64,000 nucleotides of DNA from Thalassotalea atypica. Lineage in GTDB: Bacteria; Pseudomonadota; Gammaproteobacteria; Enterobacterales; Alteromonadaceae. Positions within the stretch are counted from its first letter, which is position 1, and each line of letters begins with the position of its first letter. The notes below the pieces were generated by a model. The model worked only from the letters and a program-made list of their open reading frames with translations. It was not told the origin of the DNA and searched no databases. Positions 6,431 to 16,824 of the stretch are shown piece by piece. The stretch lies in NCBI RefSeq assembly GCF_030295975.1, contig NZ_AP027364.1, positions 2,790,001 through 2,854,000 on the forward strand, in the 5' to 3' direction. Both the position numbers and the translations under genes were made by a program.

Positions 6431-9223
6431 ATGAAACAAAGATATTTACCTATCTTAGGTTCAATGAGTTCACGCTTAAAACCGCTAATTATAGCGTTGG
6501 CCGGGTGTAGCTTTACAGGAGCAAATGCTTCGGTACTTATAAACGAAGTTGATGCTGATCAAACAAGCACAGATAACGCAGAATTTATTGAACTGTACGA
6601 CGGTGGTGCTGGAAATACAGATCTTACAGGTCTTTCAATCGTTTTATACAATGGCTCTGATAATGCAAGTTATAATGCCTTTGATTTAGACGGCCTATCG
6701 ACAAATGCAGAAGGTTATTTTGTATTATGCGGCGATGCCGCAAACACTGCAAACTGCGACTTAGACGTAAATCCTAATACGAATCTTATTCAAAACGGTG
6801 CTGATGCTGTGGCGCTTGTTCAAGGTGATGCGTCTGACTTTCCTAACGACACGCCTGTTTCGACGGAAAATCTAATTGACGCCATCGTCTATGACACGTT
6901 TGATGGTGATGACCCTCAACTGCTTGTCTTGCTCAACCCAGGCCAGCCACAAGTTAATGAAGGTGGAAATGGCAGCAAAGATACAGACTCAAATCAACGA
7001 TGTGATATTGATGCTCGTATTGGCCGAAATACCGATGGCTACCAACAGTTCCCGCCAACGCCGGGTATGAGTAACACTTGTGAAATAGAAGTTGTTGAGA
7101 TTGGACAGTGTAGTGATGAAGCAACATACATTCACGATATTCAAGGCAATGGCGCATCAAGTCCGCTGTTTGGCGAAAACAACATTATTATTGAAGGTAT
7201 AGTAACTGCCGATTTTCAGGCATCAAACGAGTTAAGTGGTTTCTTTATTCAAGAAGAAGATGAAGACACAGATGCCGATGTTACGACTTCTGAGGGGCTT
7301 TTTGTCTATCACTCCAGTGACAATGTCAATGTGGGTGATCAGGTTCGTGTCATTGGTCGAGTTAATGAGTTCTCAGGTAATACGCAATTAGACCAAGTAA
7401 GCGATCTAATTATTTGTGATACCGGTGGAGCCATTAGTCAATCGTCCTTAACATTACCATTAAACTCGATAGAAGAATTTGAGCAGGTGGAAGGAATGTT
7501 GGTCGATTTTGCTCAGCCTCTGACGGTTAACGACAATTTTAATTTAGCTCGTTATGGTGAATTAGAACTTTCAGCTGGTCGTTTGTATCAATTTACGCAT
7601 AACAACCTACCCAACGTAGATGGTTATAGCGCCCATCAGACTGCAGTAGCGCTTAATAAAATCACATTAGATGACGGAAGTACTAAACAAAACCCTGAGA
7701 TTATTCCTTATCCGGAGCTGGGGCTGACGTCAGAAAATACATTGCGAATAGGTTATACGACAAGTGTCACAGGTGTTTTGAGCTATGCTTTTGGCAAATA
7801 CCGTATTCACCCAACTGAAAGTGTTCTTTTTGCAAAAGATAACGACCGTAACCCTGAGCCACCATTAGTTGGTGGGGACTTGAAGTTAGCAAGCTTCAAT
7901 GTTCTGAATTACTTTAATACGATTGACAACGCTGGCACCGGATGTGGTCCTGATGGAGTATTAGGTTGTCGCGGTGCAGATAGTGAAGCTGAATTTACTC
8001 GCCAGCGCGATAAAACACTTCAGGCTATTTCTAAAATCGATGCTGATATTGTTGGTATCAATGAAATTGAAAACAATAGTGTTGCTTCAATTAAAGACTT
8101 AGTAGATGGTCTTAATGCTTTGATGGGTGAAAACACCTATAGTTATGTTGATACTGGCACTATTGGTACTGATGCCATTAAAGTAGCGCTTATTTATAAA
8201 GCGTCAAAAGTTAGTCTATTAAATGATTTTGCCATTTTAGATAGCAGCGTGAACCCACTCTTTATCGACGACAAAAATCGTCCAAGCCTTGCTCAAACCT
8301 TTACATCAAATAACGGTGAAACCTTCACTGTGGTAGTGAATCACTTTAAGTCTAAAGGATCTTCATGTGCTAACATCGGTGATCCTAATAAAAATGATGG
8401 TCAAGGGAACTGTAGCGCTACGCGCAAGAATGCATCCATTGCTTTATCTGACTGGTTAAAAACAGATCCAACACAGAGTAGTGATGATGACTTTATTATT
8501 CTTGGCGATCTAAATTCATACGCTAAAGAAGATACTGTCACTTACCTTACCGATAACGGATTTATTAACCTCATCGATATGTTTAACGGCGCTCAAGCTT
8601 ATTCATTTATATTCTCTGGTGAAAGTGGTTATTTAGACCACGCAATAGCAAGTGAATCAATGGTTGATAAAGTGACAGGTGTGGCAGAATGGCACATAAA
8701 TGCGGATGAGCCACGTGTATTGGACTATAACGTAGAGTTTAAATCCGACGAGCAAGTGAACTCACTTTATAGTGTTGACAGCTTCCGCTCTTCAGATCAC
8801 GATCCCGTGATTATAGGGTTACAATTGAATAATGCCCCCGAATGTCAATTAGCACAGCCTAGCACAAGCCAATTATGGTCGCCCAACCATAAATTTGTAC
8901 CAATAAGTATTTTAGGGGTTACTGATGCTGATAATGACAAAATCTCTATTTCAATTGACAGTATCTTTCAAGATGAAGAAGTGAATGGAACAGGTAGTGG
9001 TGACACTTCCGTAGATGGTCGAGGCATTAACACCGAAACGGCTGAAATTAGGGCCGAACGAGATGGCAATGGCGACGGTAGATTTTATCATATTTCGTTT
9101 ACTGCTACCGATACCAATGGCGCCAGTTGCTCAAATACGGTACAAGTCATCGTGCCAAAGAGTAAAGGTAAGAAGTCTAATCCTGTAGACGGCGGCGCCT
9201 TATTCGATTCCACAACTAAGTAG
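6431..9223 (+). CDS. ExeM/NucH family extracellular endonuclease
   Basis: The protein has 930 residues with a signal peptide ending near GANAS. Domains in order: a lamin-tail domain (about 25-150, starting SVLINEVDADQ), an OB-like middle domain (about 225-460, opening with IHDIQGNGASSP), an endonuclease/exonuclease/phosphatase domain (about 475-810) and an Ig-like C-terminal domain (815-915, LWSPNHKFVPI). Catalytic signatures visible in the EEP domain are ASFNVLNYFN, GINEIENN, VVVNHFKSKG, LGDLNSY and SSDHDPVI. This is the architecture of Shewanella ExeM and related NucH proteins, secreted nucleases that degrade extracellular DNA and affect biofilm. The C-terminus lacks the GlyGly-CTERM tail seen in many relatives. 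ATG 6431 with AAAGGA is chosen over 6365, which would put 22 residues before the signal peptide. Confidence 0.88.
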   Translation: MKQRYLPILGSMSSRLKPLIIALAGCSFTGANASVLINEVDADQTSTDNAEFIELYDGGAGNTDLTGLSIVLYNGSDNASYNAFDLDGLSTNAEGYFVLCGDAANTANCDLDVNPNTNLIQNGADAVALVQGDASDFPNDTPVSTENLIDAIVYDTFDGDDPQLLVLLNPGQPQVNEGGNGSKDTDSNQRCDIDARIGRNTDGYQQFPPTPGMSNTCEIEVVEIGQCSDEATYIHDIQGNGASSPLFGENNIIIEGIVTADFQASNELSGFFIQEEDEDTDADVTTSEGLFVYHSSDNVNVGDQVRVIGRVNEFSGNTQLDQVSDLIICDTGGAISQSSLTLPLNSIEEFEQVEGMLVDFAQPLTVNDNFNLARYGELELSAGRLYQFTHNNLPNVDGYSAHQTAVALNKITLDDGSTKQNPEIIPYPELGLTSENTLRIGYTTSVTGVLSYAFGKYRIHPTESVLFAKDNDRNPEPPLVGGDLKLASFNVLNYFNTIDNAGTGCGPDGVLGCRGADSEAEFTRQRDKTLQAISKIDADIVGINEIENNSVASIKDLVDGLNALMGENTYSYVDTGTIGTDAIKVALIYKASKVSLLNDFAILDSSVNPLFIDDKNRPSLAQTFTSNNGETFTVVVNHFKSKGSSCANIGDPNKNDGQGNCSATRKNASIALSDWLKTDPTQSSDDDFIILGDLNSYAKEDTVTYLTDNGFINLIDMFNGAQAYSFIFSGESGYLDHAIASESMVDKVTGVAEWHINADEPRVLDYNVEFKSDEQVNSLYSVDSFRSSDHDPVIIGLQLNNAPECQLAQPSTSQLWSPNHKFVPISILGVTDADNDKISISIDSIFQDEEVNGTGSGDTSVDGRGINTETAEIRAERDGNGDGRFYHISFTATDTNGASCSNTVQVIVPKSKGKKSNPVDGGALFDSTTK

Positions 9224-9230
9224 TAAAGTT

Positions 9231-9263
9231 AATGTGAGGGAGAGTTCCCCTCTCCCTCACATT
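9231..9263. terminator. strong bidirectional hairpin terminator
   Basis: A perfect 14-bp stem AATGTGAGGGAGAG (9231-9244) / CTCTCCCTCACATT (9250-9263) with a 5-base loop lies between the convergent nuclease gene and the following minus-strand gene. Confidence 0.85.
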
Positions 9264-9284
9264 CTATGATTGAAAATAGGTAGC

Positions 9285-10037
9285 TTATAAACCACTCATT
9301 TCTTTGTTCACCGTAATAAGCTCATTCCATTGATTTTTAAAAGACCTATCGTAGTTAGCTTGAAATGCTTTAAAGCTGCCTTTACCGTATAACTCTTCAA
9401 AGTGTTTGCTAAATTCCCAGTCTTCATCCCATGCAGCAAATGATTCCATGGAAGAAATCCCCATCAAATGACGGCCATTTTTGTAACCTTGGATAAACTG
9501 GTTGTCCATTACTGCCCAATATTTAACTTTGCCAATTTTATCCAGCGTTTTCTTTATTTGCGTTAATAAATATTTTCCGACTTTGGGATCATAACTCTTG
9601 CTTACGGTTAGGTATCTCGTCATAAACATTTCAGGAGCATCGTTCTTATCCAAATTATTTATCTCTAACCCCTCCATCAAACGCCATAATTCACTTTGTT
9701 TATAAGACGTAATATAAGGGTTGATGTTATCGGCCCAATCATCATCGTGTTTTTTATTCTCAGGTCGAGCGTCTAATTCAGAAAAATTGACAGGGCCCAT
9801 TACCCAAATTAATTCATTGGCATCAGGACCATATGTGACATTGTATATTTTCGTTTTTAGGGGTGCTTCGGTGTGGTATTTTTTAATATGTGCCCGCATA
9901 TTTTTAGTGAATTTCTTGGCATGTTGGTTGTCCACTGTAAATCGAAATGTATCCCATTGGGTATAGGATTTGGATTCTTCAGCGATAGCCGAAAATGCGA
10001 AAAACAGAATCGTAAATAGAGTTGATATTTTATTCAT
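9285..10037 (-). CDS. hypothetical secreted protein
   Basis: I do not recognise this 250-residue protein. It has a clear signal peptide (residues 1-19, ending SAIAEES). The mature part looks like two related halves of alpha/beta character: one around WDTFRFTVDNQHAKKFTKN with VTYGPDANELIWVMGPVNF, and a second around TRYLTVSKSYDPKVGKYLL with KYWAVMDNQF. This would suit a tandem ABM-like (dimeric alpha-beta barrel) fold in one chain, but that is inference from pattern only. It is monocistronic, convergent with the nuclease gene, and followed by the shared terminator at 9231-9263. Confidence 0.6.
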   Translation of the reverse strand: MNKISTLFTILFFAFSAIAEESKSYTQWDTFRFTVDNQHAKKFTKNMRAHIKKYHTEAPLKTKIYNVTYGPDANELIWVMGPVNFSELDARPENKKHDDDWADNINPYITSYKQSELWRLMEGLEINNLDKNDAPEMFMTRYLTVSKSYDPKVGKYLLTQIKKTLDKIGKVKYWAVMDNQFIQGYKNGRHLMGISSMESFAAWDEDWEFSKHFEELYGKGSFKAFQANYDRSFKNQWNELITVNKEMSGL

Positions 10038-10226
10038 AATAGTACCTTTTGCTATACTATTACTGCCTTAAACCAAGAGGTTAAAGGAGACGTCAATAAT
10101 ATTGATTAATAACAGAGCCAGTATAGTAAAGAACACCTGTATTGCCATTTGGCAATTTAGGAAATGAAATGAAAAGTCATCAAACGTGTCTAATAAATTA
10201 ATGCCAATTGTCTGCTAATAGCTATT

Positions 10227-10919
10227 TTACACATCACCAAATACAAGCGGTTGTTGCCCCCTCGACCACAAGCTGTGCTTTGCCATCACCTTAGTGAACA
10301 TTGCACTTTGCAAATACTGATTAAGCCAGCGTTTAACGTTTGGATATGGTGATTGCAAATACCACTGCCTCTCTACGCGGGCGAACTGCCTGATAAAAGG
10401 TAACAGTGCAATATCCGCTAGACTTTCATTACCGTCAAATATGAACTGATGTTGCGTTAAACGATTTTCCAAACCTTTAATATACACTTCACACGCGATG
10501 CGGCATTCCAACAAGTTAGTTTCATGATAGCGCTTGGAACATTTGTAGGCTTCTAAACACGTTTTGAAATCAATATCAAATTTCTGAATTAATGTCAGCA
10601 TTTCATTTAGTTCAGGAGAAGTAGCTGGTTGTTGCGGCTCATTTTCTTGGAGCTGATTGTGTGTTGAACGAAGTAAATTATTGGGATCGCTTTCACCCAA
10701 CGCCCACAGCATCACGTCTAAACTTTCATCAATAACTGTCGAGCAAGGTAAAACAACGACAGGTACCGTCGCTTTAGGTGATGCGAGCACCATTTCTTCA
10801 GGCTTATTTTTTAGCACAATATCACGAAGTTCAACGGGCTGTTGTGACTTAAAAATAGCCAACCTTGCTCTCATCGCAAATGGGCAGTTTCTCAAGGAAT
10901 ATAAAATAGGTAGCGTCAT
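10227..10919 (-). CDS. glutathione S-transferase family protein
   Basis: The protein has 230 residues. The thioredoxin-like N-terminal domain starts MTLPILYSLRNCPFAMRARL, with the Cys of the active-site loop (NCPFAMRAR), the cis-Pro segment TVPVVVL and the ESLDVMLWAL helix. The C-terminal half is the all-helical GST domain, with SLADIALLPFIRQF as the conserved Asp-containing N-capping motif. This fits the GST_N_3/GST_C family of cytosolic transferases or glutaredoxin-like proteins. Start: ATG 10919 with GGGA about 6 bases before is chosen over upstream ATGs that add 15 non-homologous residues. It is transcribed alone, divergently from the U32 gene. Confidence 0.8.
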   Translation of the reverse strand: MTLPILYSLRNCPFAMRARLAIFKSQQPVELRDIVLKNKPEEMVLASPKATVPVVVLPCSTVIDESLDVMLWALGESDPNNLLRSTHNQLQENEPQQPATSPELNEMLTLIQKFDIDFKTCLEAYKCSKRYHETNLLECRIACEVYIKGLENRLTQHQFIFDGNESLADIALLPFIRQFARVERQWYLQSPYPNVKRWLNQYLQSAMFTKVMAKHSLWSRGQQPLVFGDV

Positions 10920-11096
10920 CTGTTTCCCGTAACTCATATTGTTCATCGATAAAGGCCATTGCAACTCAAATAAAAGCTTTGCTTAGCGTTTACGCATTTT
11001 ATCGGTATTCAGCGAGGTAATATACGGGTAAGATCCCTCTTCTTGAAAATTCTCATGAAATTACTGATTGAGTCATTCGCAAATTAAGTTGATTAG

Positions 11097-13421
11097 ATGA
11101 ATCCAAAAATAGAATTATTGGCGCCCGGTGGTGATGTCAATGCCATAAAAGCAGCCATTATCGCGGGTGCTGACGCTGTATACTGCGGCTTAGATACCTT
11201 TAATGCCCGCAACCGTGCATCTAACATTTCTTTCGATGAACTTGTTGGCATCATTCGATTAGCCCATCAGTATCAATGCCAAATTTTCTTAACATTGAAC
11301 ATTGTTATTTTAGAACGTGAATTTAAAACACTGGCTAAATTGTTAAGTAAGCTGGCTAACACCACGTTAGACGGCGTTATCGTGCAAGATCTTGGCATGT
11401 TTTACATTCTGAAAAAACATTTTCCAACGCTTGATATTCATGCTTCAACCCAAATGACCACCCATAACATTGGCCAAATACCGTTTTTGCAAAAACTGGG
11501 GGCCTCTCGCGTTAACTTGTCACGAGAATTAAATTTACGTGAAATTACTGCCATGACAAAAGTGGGACACGAACATAACATGTTGACGGAAGTCTTTGTA
11601 CACGGCTCACTTTGTGTAGCCTTTTCAGGATTGTGTTATTCAACTTCCGCCAGTGTTGGCAATTCGGGGAATCGAGGCCGTTGTAGCCAAGCGTGTCGAG
11701 AAGAGTATGAAACCACCCCGTCAGGCAATAATTTTCCACTCAATTTAAAAGACAACTCTGCATTTTTTGACTTACCCGCGCTTATTGGTGCAGGGGTACA
11801 CTCTTTTAAAGTAGAAGGTCGTATTAAAGGCGCAAGCTATGTACATACGGTGATCGATAGCTTTAGAAAGCAAATTGATGGTTTTGTAAATACTGGCGAG
11901 TTGACCGAAGGCGGTGAGCGATTATACAAGGTATTTAACCGGGATTTTTCCAATGCGTTTTTACGGGGCGATTTAAATCAATCGATGTTTATTGAAAACC
12001 CGCGCGATAATTCAAAAAATCATGCAGTCGATGCTGCGGTTAAAGCAAACAATACTATTTCTGTCGTTCAAATTCACGAAGTTGAGCAAAACTTAAACAA
12101 CGAAAAAGACCAGATCACTGCGTCTGTTTTTGAAAAAATAAAACACCTCAGTATTGAAAAGCCTACCCTTGATTTAAGTTTCTCTGGTGACGTAGGGCAA
12201 CCGTTGTCGATAACCGTTACAACAACGGAAAGCAATTCGTTGACGTCAGCACCTAAAATAGAAAGCTTCGTTGTTCAGTCGACCGAGCTGTTAAGGCATT
12301 CTGACAAGGCCCCTATCGATAAAGCCGCAATTGATAAGCGCTTTAAAAGCCTAAACAATGCTGCTTTTGAATTGAAGTCTCTAGATTGTGAGCACCTAAC
12401 TCTAAATGTCAGCATTCCATTTAAGGCACTTACTGCACTTAAAAATGAAGTAGTAGGCAGATTAAACAATGGTATTCAACATTTACCTGAAGTTACCCTG
12501 CCGAAGTTAGCCCGCCATGCAAAGTTACCTGCAAATAAAGCTAACGCACGTGCCAACTTGTCACTATTAATATGTGGTGAAGCTGATGTCGCATTAGCTG
12601 ACGTGACCGACGCGGATATCTACTTTAAATTACCCGATGCGTACAAACGTGGCTGTACTAAATACGTTGGTTTCTTACAGGAAAACCCTAGGCTTATTCC
12701 TTGGTTCCCATCGGTGCTTATCGGCAAGGACTATGACGTTGCATTGAATATTTTAGAGCAAGTTAACCCTAAGCTAATTGTTACCAATAATACCGGTATT
12801 GCGTGTCGCGCTTATGAGCTTGGCATTAAATGGATTGCCGGACCATTTTTGAATACAACTAACTCATACGCCTTGCTAGCGATGCAGGAAGAGTTTGATT
12901 GTAGCGGCGCATTTATTTCAAACGAAATTAATAAGCAGCAAATCAAAACCATTGCACCGCCTAAGAATTTCAAAATGCTTTACAGCATCTATCACCCTAT
13001 TTTGTTGATGACGAGTAGGCAATGTTTCTTCCAACAAAGTGTTGGCTGTGAAAAGCCGCGTATTGACAACGGCTGCATGCTCTCTTGTGATAAATCAACT
13101 AGTATTACCAACCTAAAAGGTGATTCATTCGCTATTGATAAACAGAAAGCGGGCTACCCTAGTATCTATAATAACGATCAGTTTTTAAATACCGAAGTCA
13201 TTGATGACCTCGCCGATTTGTTCGATGATTTTATGATTGATTTAACTAATATTGGCGCCGGCGATAAACAATCACCAGATAAAGCAGAGCTGATTAAGCA
13301 ATTTGAACAGTTGCTTGAAGGTGATGCATTAACAGACGCTGCTATTAGCGCTAATGTTAAAGAATCGCTAAATATCATGGTGCCAGAACAAACCAATATT
13401 CAATATCACAATGGTTTATAA
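11097..13421 (+). CDS. U32 family (RlhA-type) protein, long form
   Basis: The protein has 774 residues. The N-terminal half is the U32 barrel: IELLAPGGDVNAIKAAI, GADAVYCGLDTFNAR, HASTQMTTHN, LSRELNLREI, VFVHGSLCVAFSGLC and GRCSQACREEYE. The Cys pattern (C-x6-C ... C-x3-C) matches the cysteines of RlhA and TrhP, which place hydroxyl groups on 23S rRNA or tRNA bases with prephenate as a cofactor source; RlhA is the closer match in spacing and in the NRGRCSQACR motif. At about 650 residues E. coli RlhA is clearly shorter, and here a C-terminal region adds more cysteines (CFFQQSVGC, GCMLSC). An RNA hydroxylase role is inferred; the peptidase name is historical. It stands alone between the divergent GST gene and the RIO kinase gene. 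Confidence 0.75.
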   Translation: MNPKIELLAPGGDVNAIKAAIIAGADAVYCGLDTFNARNRASNISFDELVGIIRLAHQYQCQIFLTLNIVILEREFKTLAKLLSKLANTTLDGVIVQDLGMFYILKKHFPTLDIHASTQMTTHNIGQIPFLQKLGASRVNLSRELNLREITAMTKVGHEHNMLTEVFVHGSLCVAFSGLCYSTSASVGNSGNRGRCSQACREEYETTPSGNNFPLNLKDNSAFFDLPALIGAGVHSFKVEGRIKGASYVHTVIDSFRKQIDGFVNTGELTEGGERLYKVFNRDFSNAFLRGDLNQSMFIENPRDNSKNHAVDAAVKANNTISVVQIHEVEQNLNNEKDQITASVFEKIKHLSIEKPTLDLSFSGDVGQPLSITVTTTESNSLTSAPKIESFVVQSTELLRHSDKAPIDKAAIDKRFKSLNNAAFELKSLDCEHLTLNVSIPFKALTALKNEVVGRLNNGIQHLPEVTLPKLARHAKLPANKANARANLSLLICGEADVALADVTDADIYFKLPDAYKRGCTKYVGFLQENPRLIPWFPSVLIGKDYDVALNILEQVNPKLIVTNNTGIACRAYELGIKWIAGPFLNTTNSYALLAMQEEFDCSGAFISNEINKQQIKTIAPPKNFKMLYSIYHPILLMTSRQCFFQQSVGCEKPRIDNGCMLSCDKSTSITNLKGDSFAIDKQKAGYPSIYNNDQFLNTEVIDDLADLFDDFMIDLTNIGAGDKQSPDKAELIKQFEQLLEGDALTDAAISANVKESLNIMVPEQTNIQYHNGL

Positions 13422-13575
13422 TTTAGTTTGCAATGCACGCTAACAGCTCACAAAACGCTAGCGTGCTTTGTTTCTTTCTTTACTTATTTAGCAATTATTG
13501 AAGTAAATCCAACTAAATTGCTCAAATTTCAAACTATTAGTTCCAAACACCTTATAACTAAGGTATAAACGCGCC

Positions 13576-14433
13576 ATGAAAATACCTAAAAGAATACAAC
13601 CTCTTGTTGACGACGGTTTAGTCGACGAAGTTATTTGCCAACTGATGAGTGGAAAAGAAGCTACTGTGTATATGGTACGTAGTGGCGACGACATCATTTG
13701 TGCCAAGGTTTATAAAGAAGCAAATAAGCGCAGCTTTAAGAAAGCGGCAACCTATCAAGAAGGCAGGAAAAGCCGTAACAGTCGCCGTGCACGTGCGATG
13801 GAAAAGGGCTCGAAATATGGCAGAGCACAGCAAGAAGAAGCGTGGCAAAATGCCGAAGTTGATGCACTAAGTCGTTTAGCTGAAGCAGGTGTACGTGTAC
13901 CAGAAGCGTATGGTTGTTACGACGGGGTTTTGTTGATGGAGTTAATCACTGACGATGACGGTGATGTAGCTCCTCGCTTAAATGATGTCACTATGTCAAC
14001 AGAGCAAGCCATTGAAGATTTTGAAGAGGTTATAATCTATGTTCTTCGAATGTTGTGTGCTGGTGTTGTTCATGGTGATTTATCCGAATTTAATGTACTG
14101 GTAGATGCTTATGGGCCAGTGATTATTGATTTACCACAAGCCGTAGATGCATCAGCAAACAATAATGCCAAAGCCATGTTAATTCGTGACGTTGAGAACA
14201 TGACCCAGTATTACGGACAGTTTGCGCCAGAGCTACTTAAAACCCGATACGCACACGAGATGTGGGCACTATATGAAAAAAGCGAACTAACGCCTGAGAC
14301 TGAATTAACAGGAAACTGTGCAGAGCAAACCAAAAGCGCCAATGTAAACAGTATTTTAGAAGAAATTGAAGCAGCTTTTGAAGCAGAAAAAGCAAGGCTT
14401 GAGCGTATTGAAGAAGCTAATGCGGTAGATTAA
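13576..14433 (+). CDS. RIO1-family serine/threonine kinase
   Basis: The protein has 285 residues. RIO kinase motifs are all present: the P-loop equivalent MSGKEATVYMV (residues 24-34), the Lys of CAKVYKE, the basic flexible loop (RSFKKAATYQEGRKSRNSRRARA), the catalytic VVHGDLSEFNVLV and the metal-binding IIDLPQAVD. Asp in HGD and IDLP are the catalytic and metal ligands. The family is best known for ribosome maturation in eukaryotes; bacterial members are uncharacterised ATPase/kinases. The C-terminal tail is acidic and helical (ILEEIEAAFEAEKARLERIEEAN). It is followed by a hairpin terminator at 14466-14490. Confidence 0.85.
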   Translation: MKIPKRIQPLVDDGLVDEVICQLMSGKEATVYMVRSGDDIICAKVYKEANKRSFKKAATYQEGRKSRNSRRARAMEKGSKYGRAQQEEAWQNAEVDALSRLAEAGVRVPEAYGCYDGVLLMELITDDDGDVAPRLNDVTMSTEQAIEDFEEVIIYVLRMLCAGVVHGDLSEFNVLVDAYGPVIIDLPQAVDASANNNAKAMLIRDVENMTQYYGQFAPELLKTRYAHEMWALYEKSELTPETELTGNCAEQTKSANVNSILEEIEAAFEAEKARLERIEEANAVD

Positions 14434-14465
14434 TCAAGTATAAACTACTGAATCCATATATACTT

Positions 14466-14490
14466 AAAAGGCACTGTTACGTGCCTTTTT
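14466..14490. terminator. bidirectional terminator between RIO kinase and ybiT
   Basis: AAAAGGCAC / GTGCCTTTT forms a 9-bp stem with a 6-base loop, A-rich on one side and T-rich on the other, between two convergent genes. Confidence 0.85.
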
Positions 14491-14517
14491 CAAGTAAATC
14501 AAAGCGTGGAACTGCCT

Positions 14518-16122
14518 TTATGCTACACGTTGCGTGTCAAGTTGACTCGCCAAATACTCGTCCAATGTTCCCTGGAAATTAACCAACTTTTTGTCTTTAA
14601 TATCAATAATACGTGTAGCTAATGAGGAGACAAACTCTCGGTCATGGCTAACAACAATTAGCGTGCCTTCAAAAGCTTTTAGTGCGTTGTTTAAGGCGTC
14701 TATCGCTTCAATGTCCATGTGGTTAGTAGGTTCATCCATAATTAACACATTGATGTCTTGCATCATCAGCATGCCAAATAACAAACGATTCTTTTCGCCG
14801 CCTGAGCAATTACGTGCTTTTTTGTTGGCATCGTCGTCAGTAAACAACATGCGTCCCAACATGCCACGTACCATCAGATCGTTATGACAAGGTCTACGCC
14901 ATTGCTGCATCCAGTCCATCAACGTCAGATCGTTATCAAAGAAATGGCCACTGTCTTGAGGGCAATATCCAATTGAAGCGTTTTCAGACCATTTAACAAC
15001 ACCTTCATTGTGCTCAAGCTCACTCATTAAGCAGCGTAAAAATGTAGTTTTTCCTACGCCATTTTCACCAATGATGGCTAATTTAGCGCCAGCTTCTAGT
15101 AATAAGTCGCCACCTTCAAATAAAACTTCTTCTTCAAAGCCATGACCTAAGTTTTCAAGTTCTAACGCCTGACGATGCATTTTCTTGCCCGATGCAAAGC
15201 TAATTTTTGGTGTAATACGGCTAGATGACTTTACTTCGTCTAATTTAATTTTGTCCATTTTCTTAGCGCGAGAGCTTGCTTGTTTTGCTTTTGAGGCATT
15301 TGCACCAAAACGATTAACGAAGTCTTGCAGCTCTGCAATTTCCTCTTCTTTCTTGGTGTTACCCGCTAACAATTGCTCACGCAATAAGCTTGACTGCGCC
15401 AAATAGAATTCGTAGTTACCTGGATAAATACGTAATTCACCGTAGTCGATATCTGCCATGTGTGTACAAACCGCATTAAGAAAATGTCTGTCATGAGAAA
15501 TAATGATCATGGTACATTTGCGTTTATTCAATTCAGTTTCTAACCAACTGATAGTATGAATATCAAGGTTGTTGGTCGGCTCGTCTAGCAATAAAATATC
15601 AGGATTAGCGAATAGCGCCTGTGCCAAAAGAACACGTAGCTTCCAACCAGGAGCTACTTGCTCCATTAAACCGTAGTGAAATGACTCTTCTATACCTGCT
15701 TCAAGTAGGATTTCTCCGGCTCTACTTTCTGCACTGTAGCCATCCATTTCAGCAAACTCGCTTTCCAAATCACCAACGCGCATTCCATCATCTTCACTCA
15801 TTTCTGCTTGAGCATAAATGCTGTCACGTTCTTGCTTAACCTTCCATAGCTCTACATCCCCCATGATCACGGTATCAATGACGCTGTACTGTTCAAAAGC
15901 AAATTGATCTTGGCTTAATGTACCAACTTTGTTTCCTGACGTAATTGAGACATTGCCTGAACTGGGCGCTAGTTCTCCGCTTAGAATTTTCATAAACGTT
16001 GATTTTCCACAACCATTCGCACCAATCAAACCATAACGGTTTCCGTTGCCGAATTTGGCAGAAATATTTTCAAACAATGGCTCTGCGCCAAACTGCATTG
16101 TAATGTTCGATGTAGTGATCAA
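14518..16122 (-). CDS. ybiT: ABC-F family ATPase YbiT
   Basis: The protein has 534 residues with two ABC ATPase cassettes. Cassette 1 has Walker [10 protein letters not shown] and [10 protein letters not shown]. The linker is charged ([23 protein letters not shown]). Cassette 2 has GENGVGKTT, the signature [10 protein letters not shown] and [14 protein letters not shown]. The overall length and stretches such as [15 protein letters not shown] match E. coli YbiT closely. ABC-F proteins are soluble and act on the ribosome E site rather than in membranes. In cassette 1 the usual LSGG signature is replaced by APGWK, as in YbiT. The start is TTG at 16122, with no obvious Shine-Dalgarno on this strand, but the homologous N-terminus ([11 protein letters not shown]) fits only this position. 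Confidence 0.92.
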   Translation of the reverse strand: MITTSNITMQFGAEPLFENISAKFGNGNRYGLIGANGCGKSTFMKILSGELAPSSGNVSITSGNKVGTLSQDQFAFEQYSVIDTVIMGDVELWKVKQERDSIYAQAEMSEDDGMRVGDLESEFAEMDGYSAESRAGEILLEAGIEESFHYGLMEQVAPGWKLRVLLAQALFANPDILLLDEPTNNLDIHTISWLETELNKRKCTMIIISHDRHFLNAVCTHMADIDYGELRIYPGNYEFYLAQSSLLREQLLAGNTKKEEEIAELQDFVNRFGANASKAKQASSRAKKMDKIKLDEVKSSSRITPKISFASGKKMHRQALELENLGHGFEEEVLFEGGDLLLEAGAKLAIIGENGVGKTTFLRCLMSELEHNEGVVKWSENASIGYCPQDSGHFFDNDLTLMDWMQQWRRPCHNDLMVRGMLGRMLFTDDDANKKARNCSGGEKNRLLFGMLMMQDINVLIMDEPTNHMDIEAIDALNNALKAFEGTLIVVSHDREFVSSLATRIIDIKDKKLVNFQGTLDEYLASQLDTQRVA

Positions 16123-16450
16123 AAGGAGGTTTCCTAGCTTTATTTATGAATGGCTGCGTGCAGCGATCTGATAACAATAAATGATTTGATGAAACCAAGG
16201 CTTCATTGACTCATTTACGTCAAATTATAAGGTCGCGCAGTATACAGTAATAAAAGGATGTCCCCTACCTAAACTTCACTCTTTATTGAATGTTTTTTCA
16301 ACAGCGCGGTAGGCCAATAGTAATCGGCAAGAAAGCCATGCTCCTGTAATGAATAACTGTATTTATATTGTCTGGATTAGATATAATGGTATTTTAACCA
16401 TATAGGCAGATGCCGATAGCCCGTATTTTCTGAATAATGGAACAAAGTGA
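16123..16450. other. 328-base intergenic region
   Basis: This lies between the divergent ybiT and GIY-YIG-like genes and should carry both promoters. AAGGAGGT at 16124-16131 is a perfect ribosome-binding consensus on the + strand, but only a 12-codon open frame follows it (ATG near 16146), so I do not call a gene. Confidence 0.4.
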
Positions 16451-16789
16451 ATGAGTGAAATGGACAATTCTGTACAAAAATTTAATCCAAATGAAGTTTC
16501 AACAGGTAGCGTTTATGTGATGACGCATAGCTTATTTTCTAATGTGATAAGAATAGGCTGTACACCTGATGTTCCTGAAGAGCACGCAAAAAAACTTTCA
16601 ATTAAAACACCAGGAAATTACACGCTAGTATTCGCACAACAATGCGAAAACCCATGTTCAGTAAGAAAGCAAGTAAGTTATTTCTTACAAGCAAAAAAAT
16701 ACGTCAATGAATTTTATGAAGTGCCGCCGGAAGTTGCCGTAAACTTATTAAGAAGAGAAACCCTTAGAATACCAATTGTCCCCGCTTAA
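16451..16789 (+). CDS. GIY-YIG-like (T5orf172/Mug113 type) protein
   Basis: The protein has 112 residues. After a disordered leader, GSVYVMTHSLFSNVIRIGCTPDVPEEHAKKLS is the N-terminal part of the T5orf172 branch of the GIY-YIG fold (typical pattern GYVYVM...LKIG-T...ERAKEL). The end FYEVPPEVAVNLLRRE matches the C-terminal helix of the same domain. The GIY and YIG tripeptides are replaced by VYV and RIG, as is common in this branch, and a catalytic role is uncertain. It is transcribed alone, away from ybiT. Confidence 0.65.
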   Translation: MSEMDNSVQKFNPNEVSTGSVYVMTHSLFSNVIRIGCTPDVPEEHAKKLSIKTPGNYTLVFAQQCENPCSVRKQVSYFLQAKKYVNEFYEVPPEVAVNLLRRETLRIPIVPA

Positions 16790-16824
16790 TATTGAGACCT
16801 AAGAGGCCATTGCAGTCACTTTGT

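Noticed and set aside
16124-16190. Perfect AAGGAGGT on the + strand followed by an ATG
   Set aside because: The frame is only 12 codons long and not like any known leader; the region is the upstream flank of ybiT.
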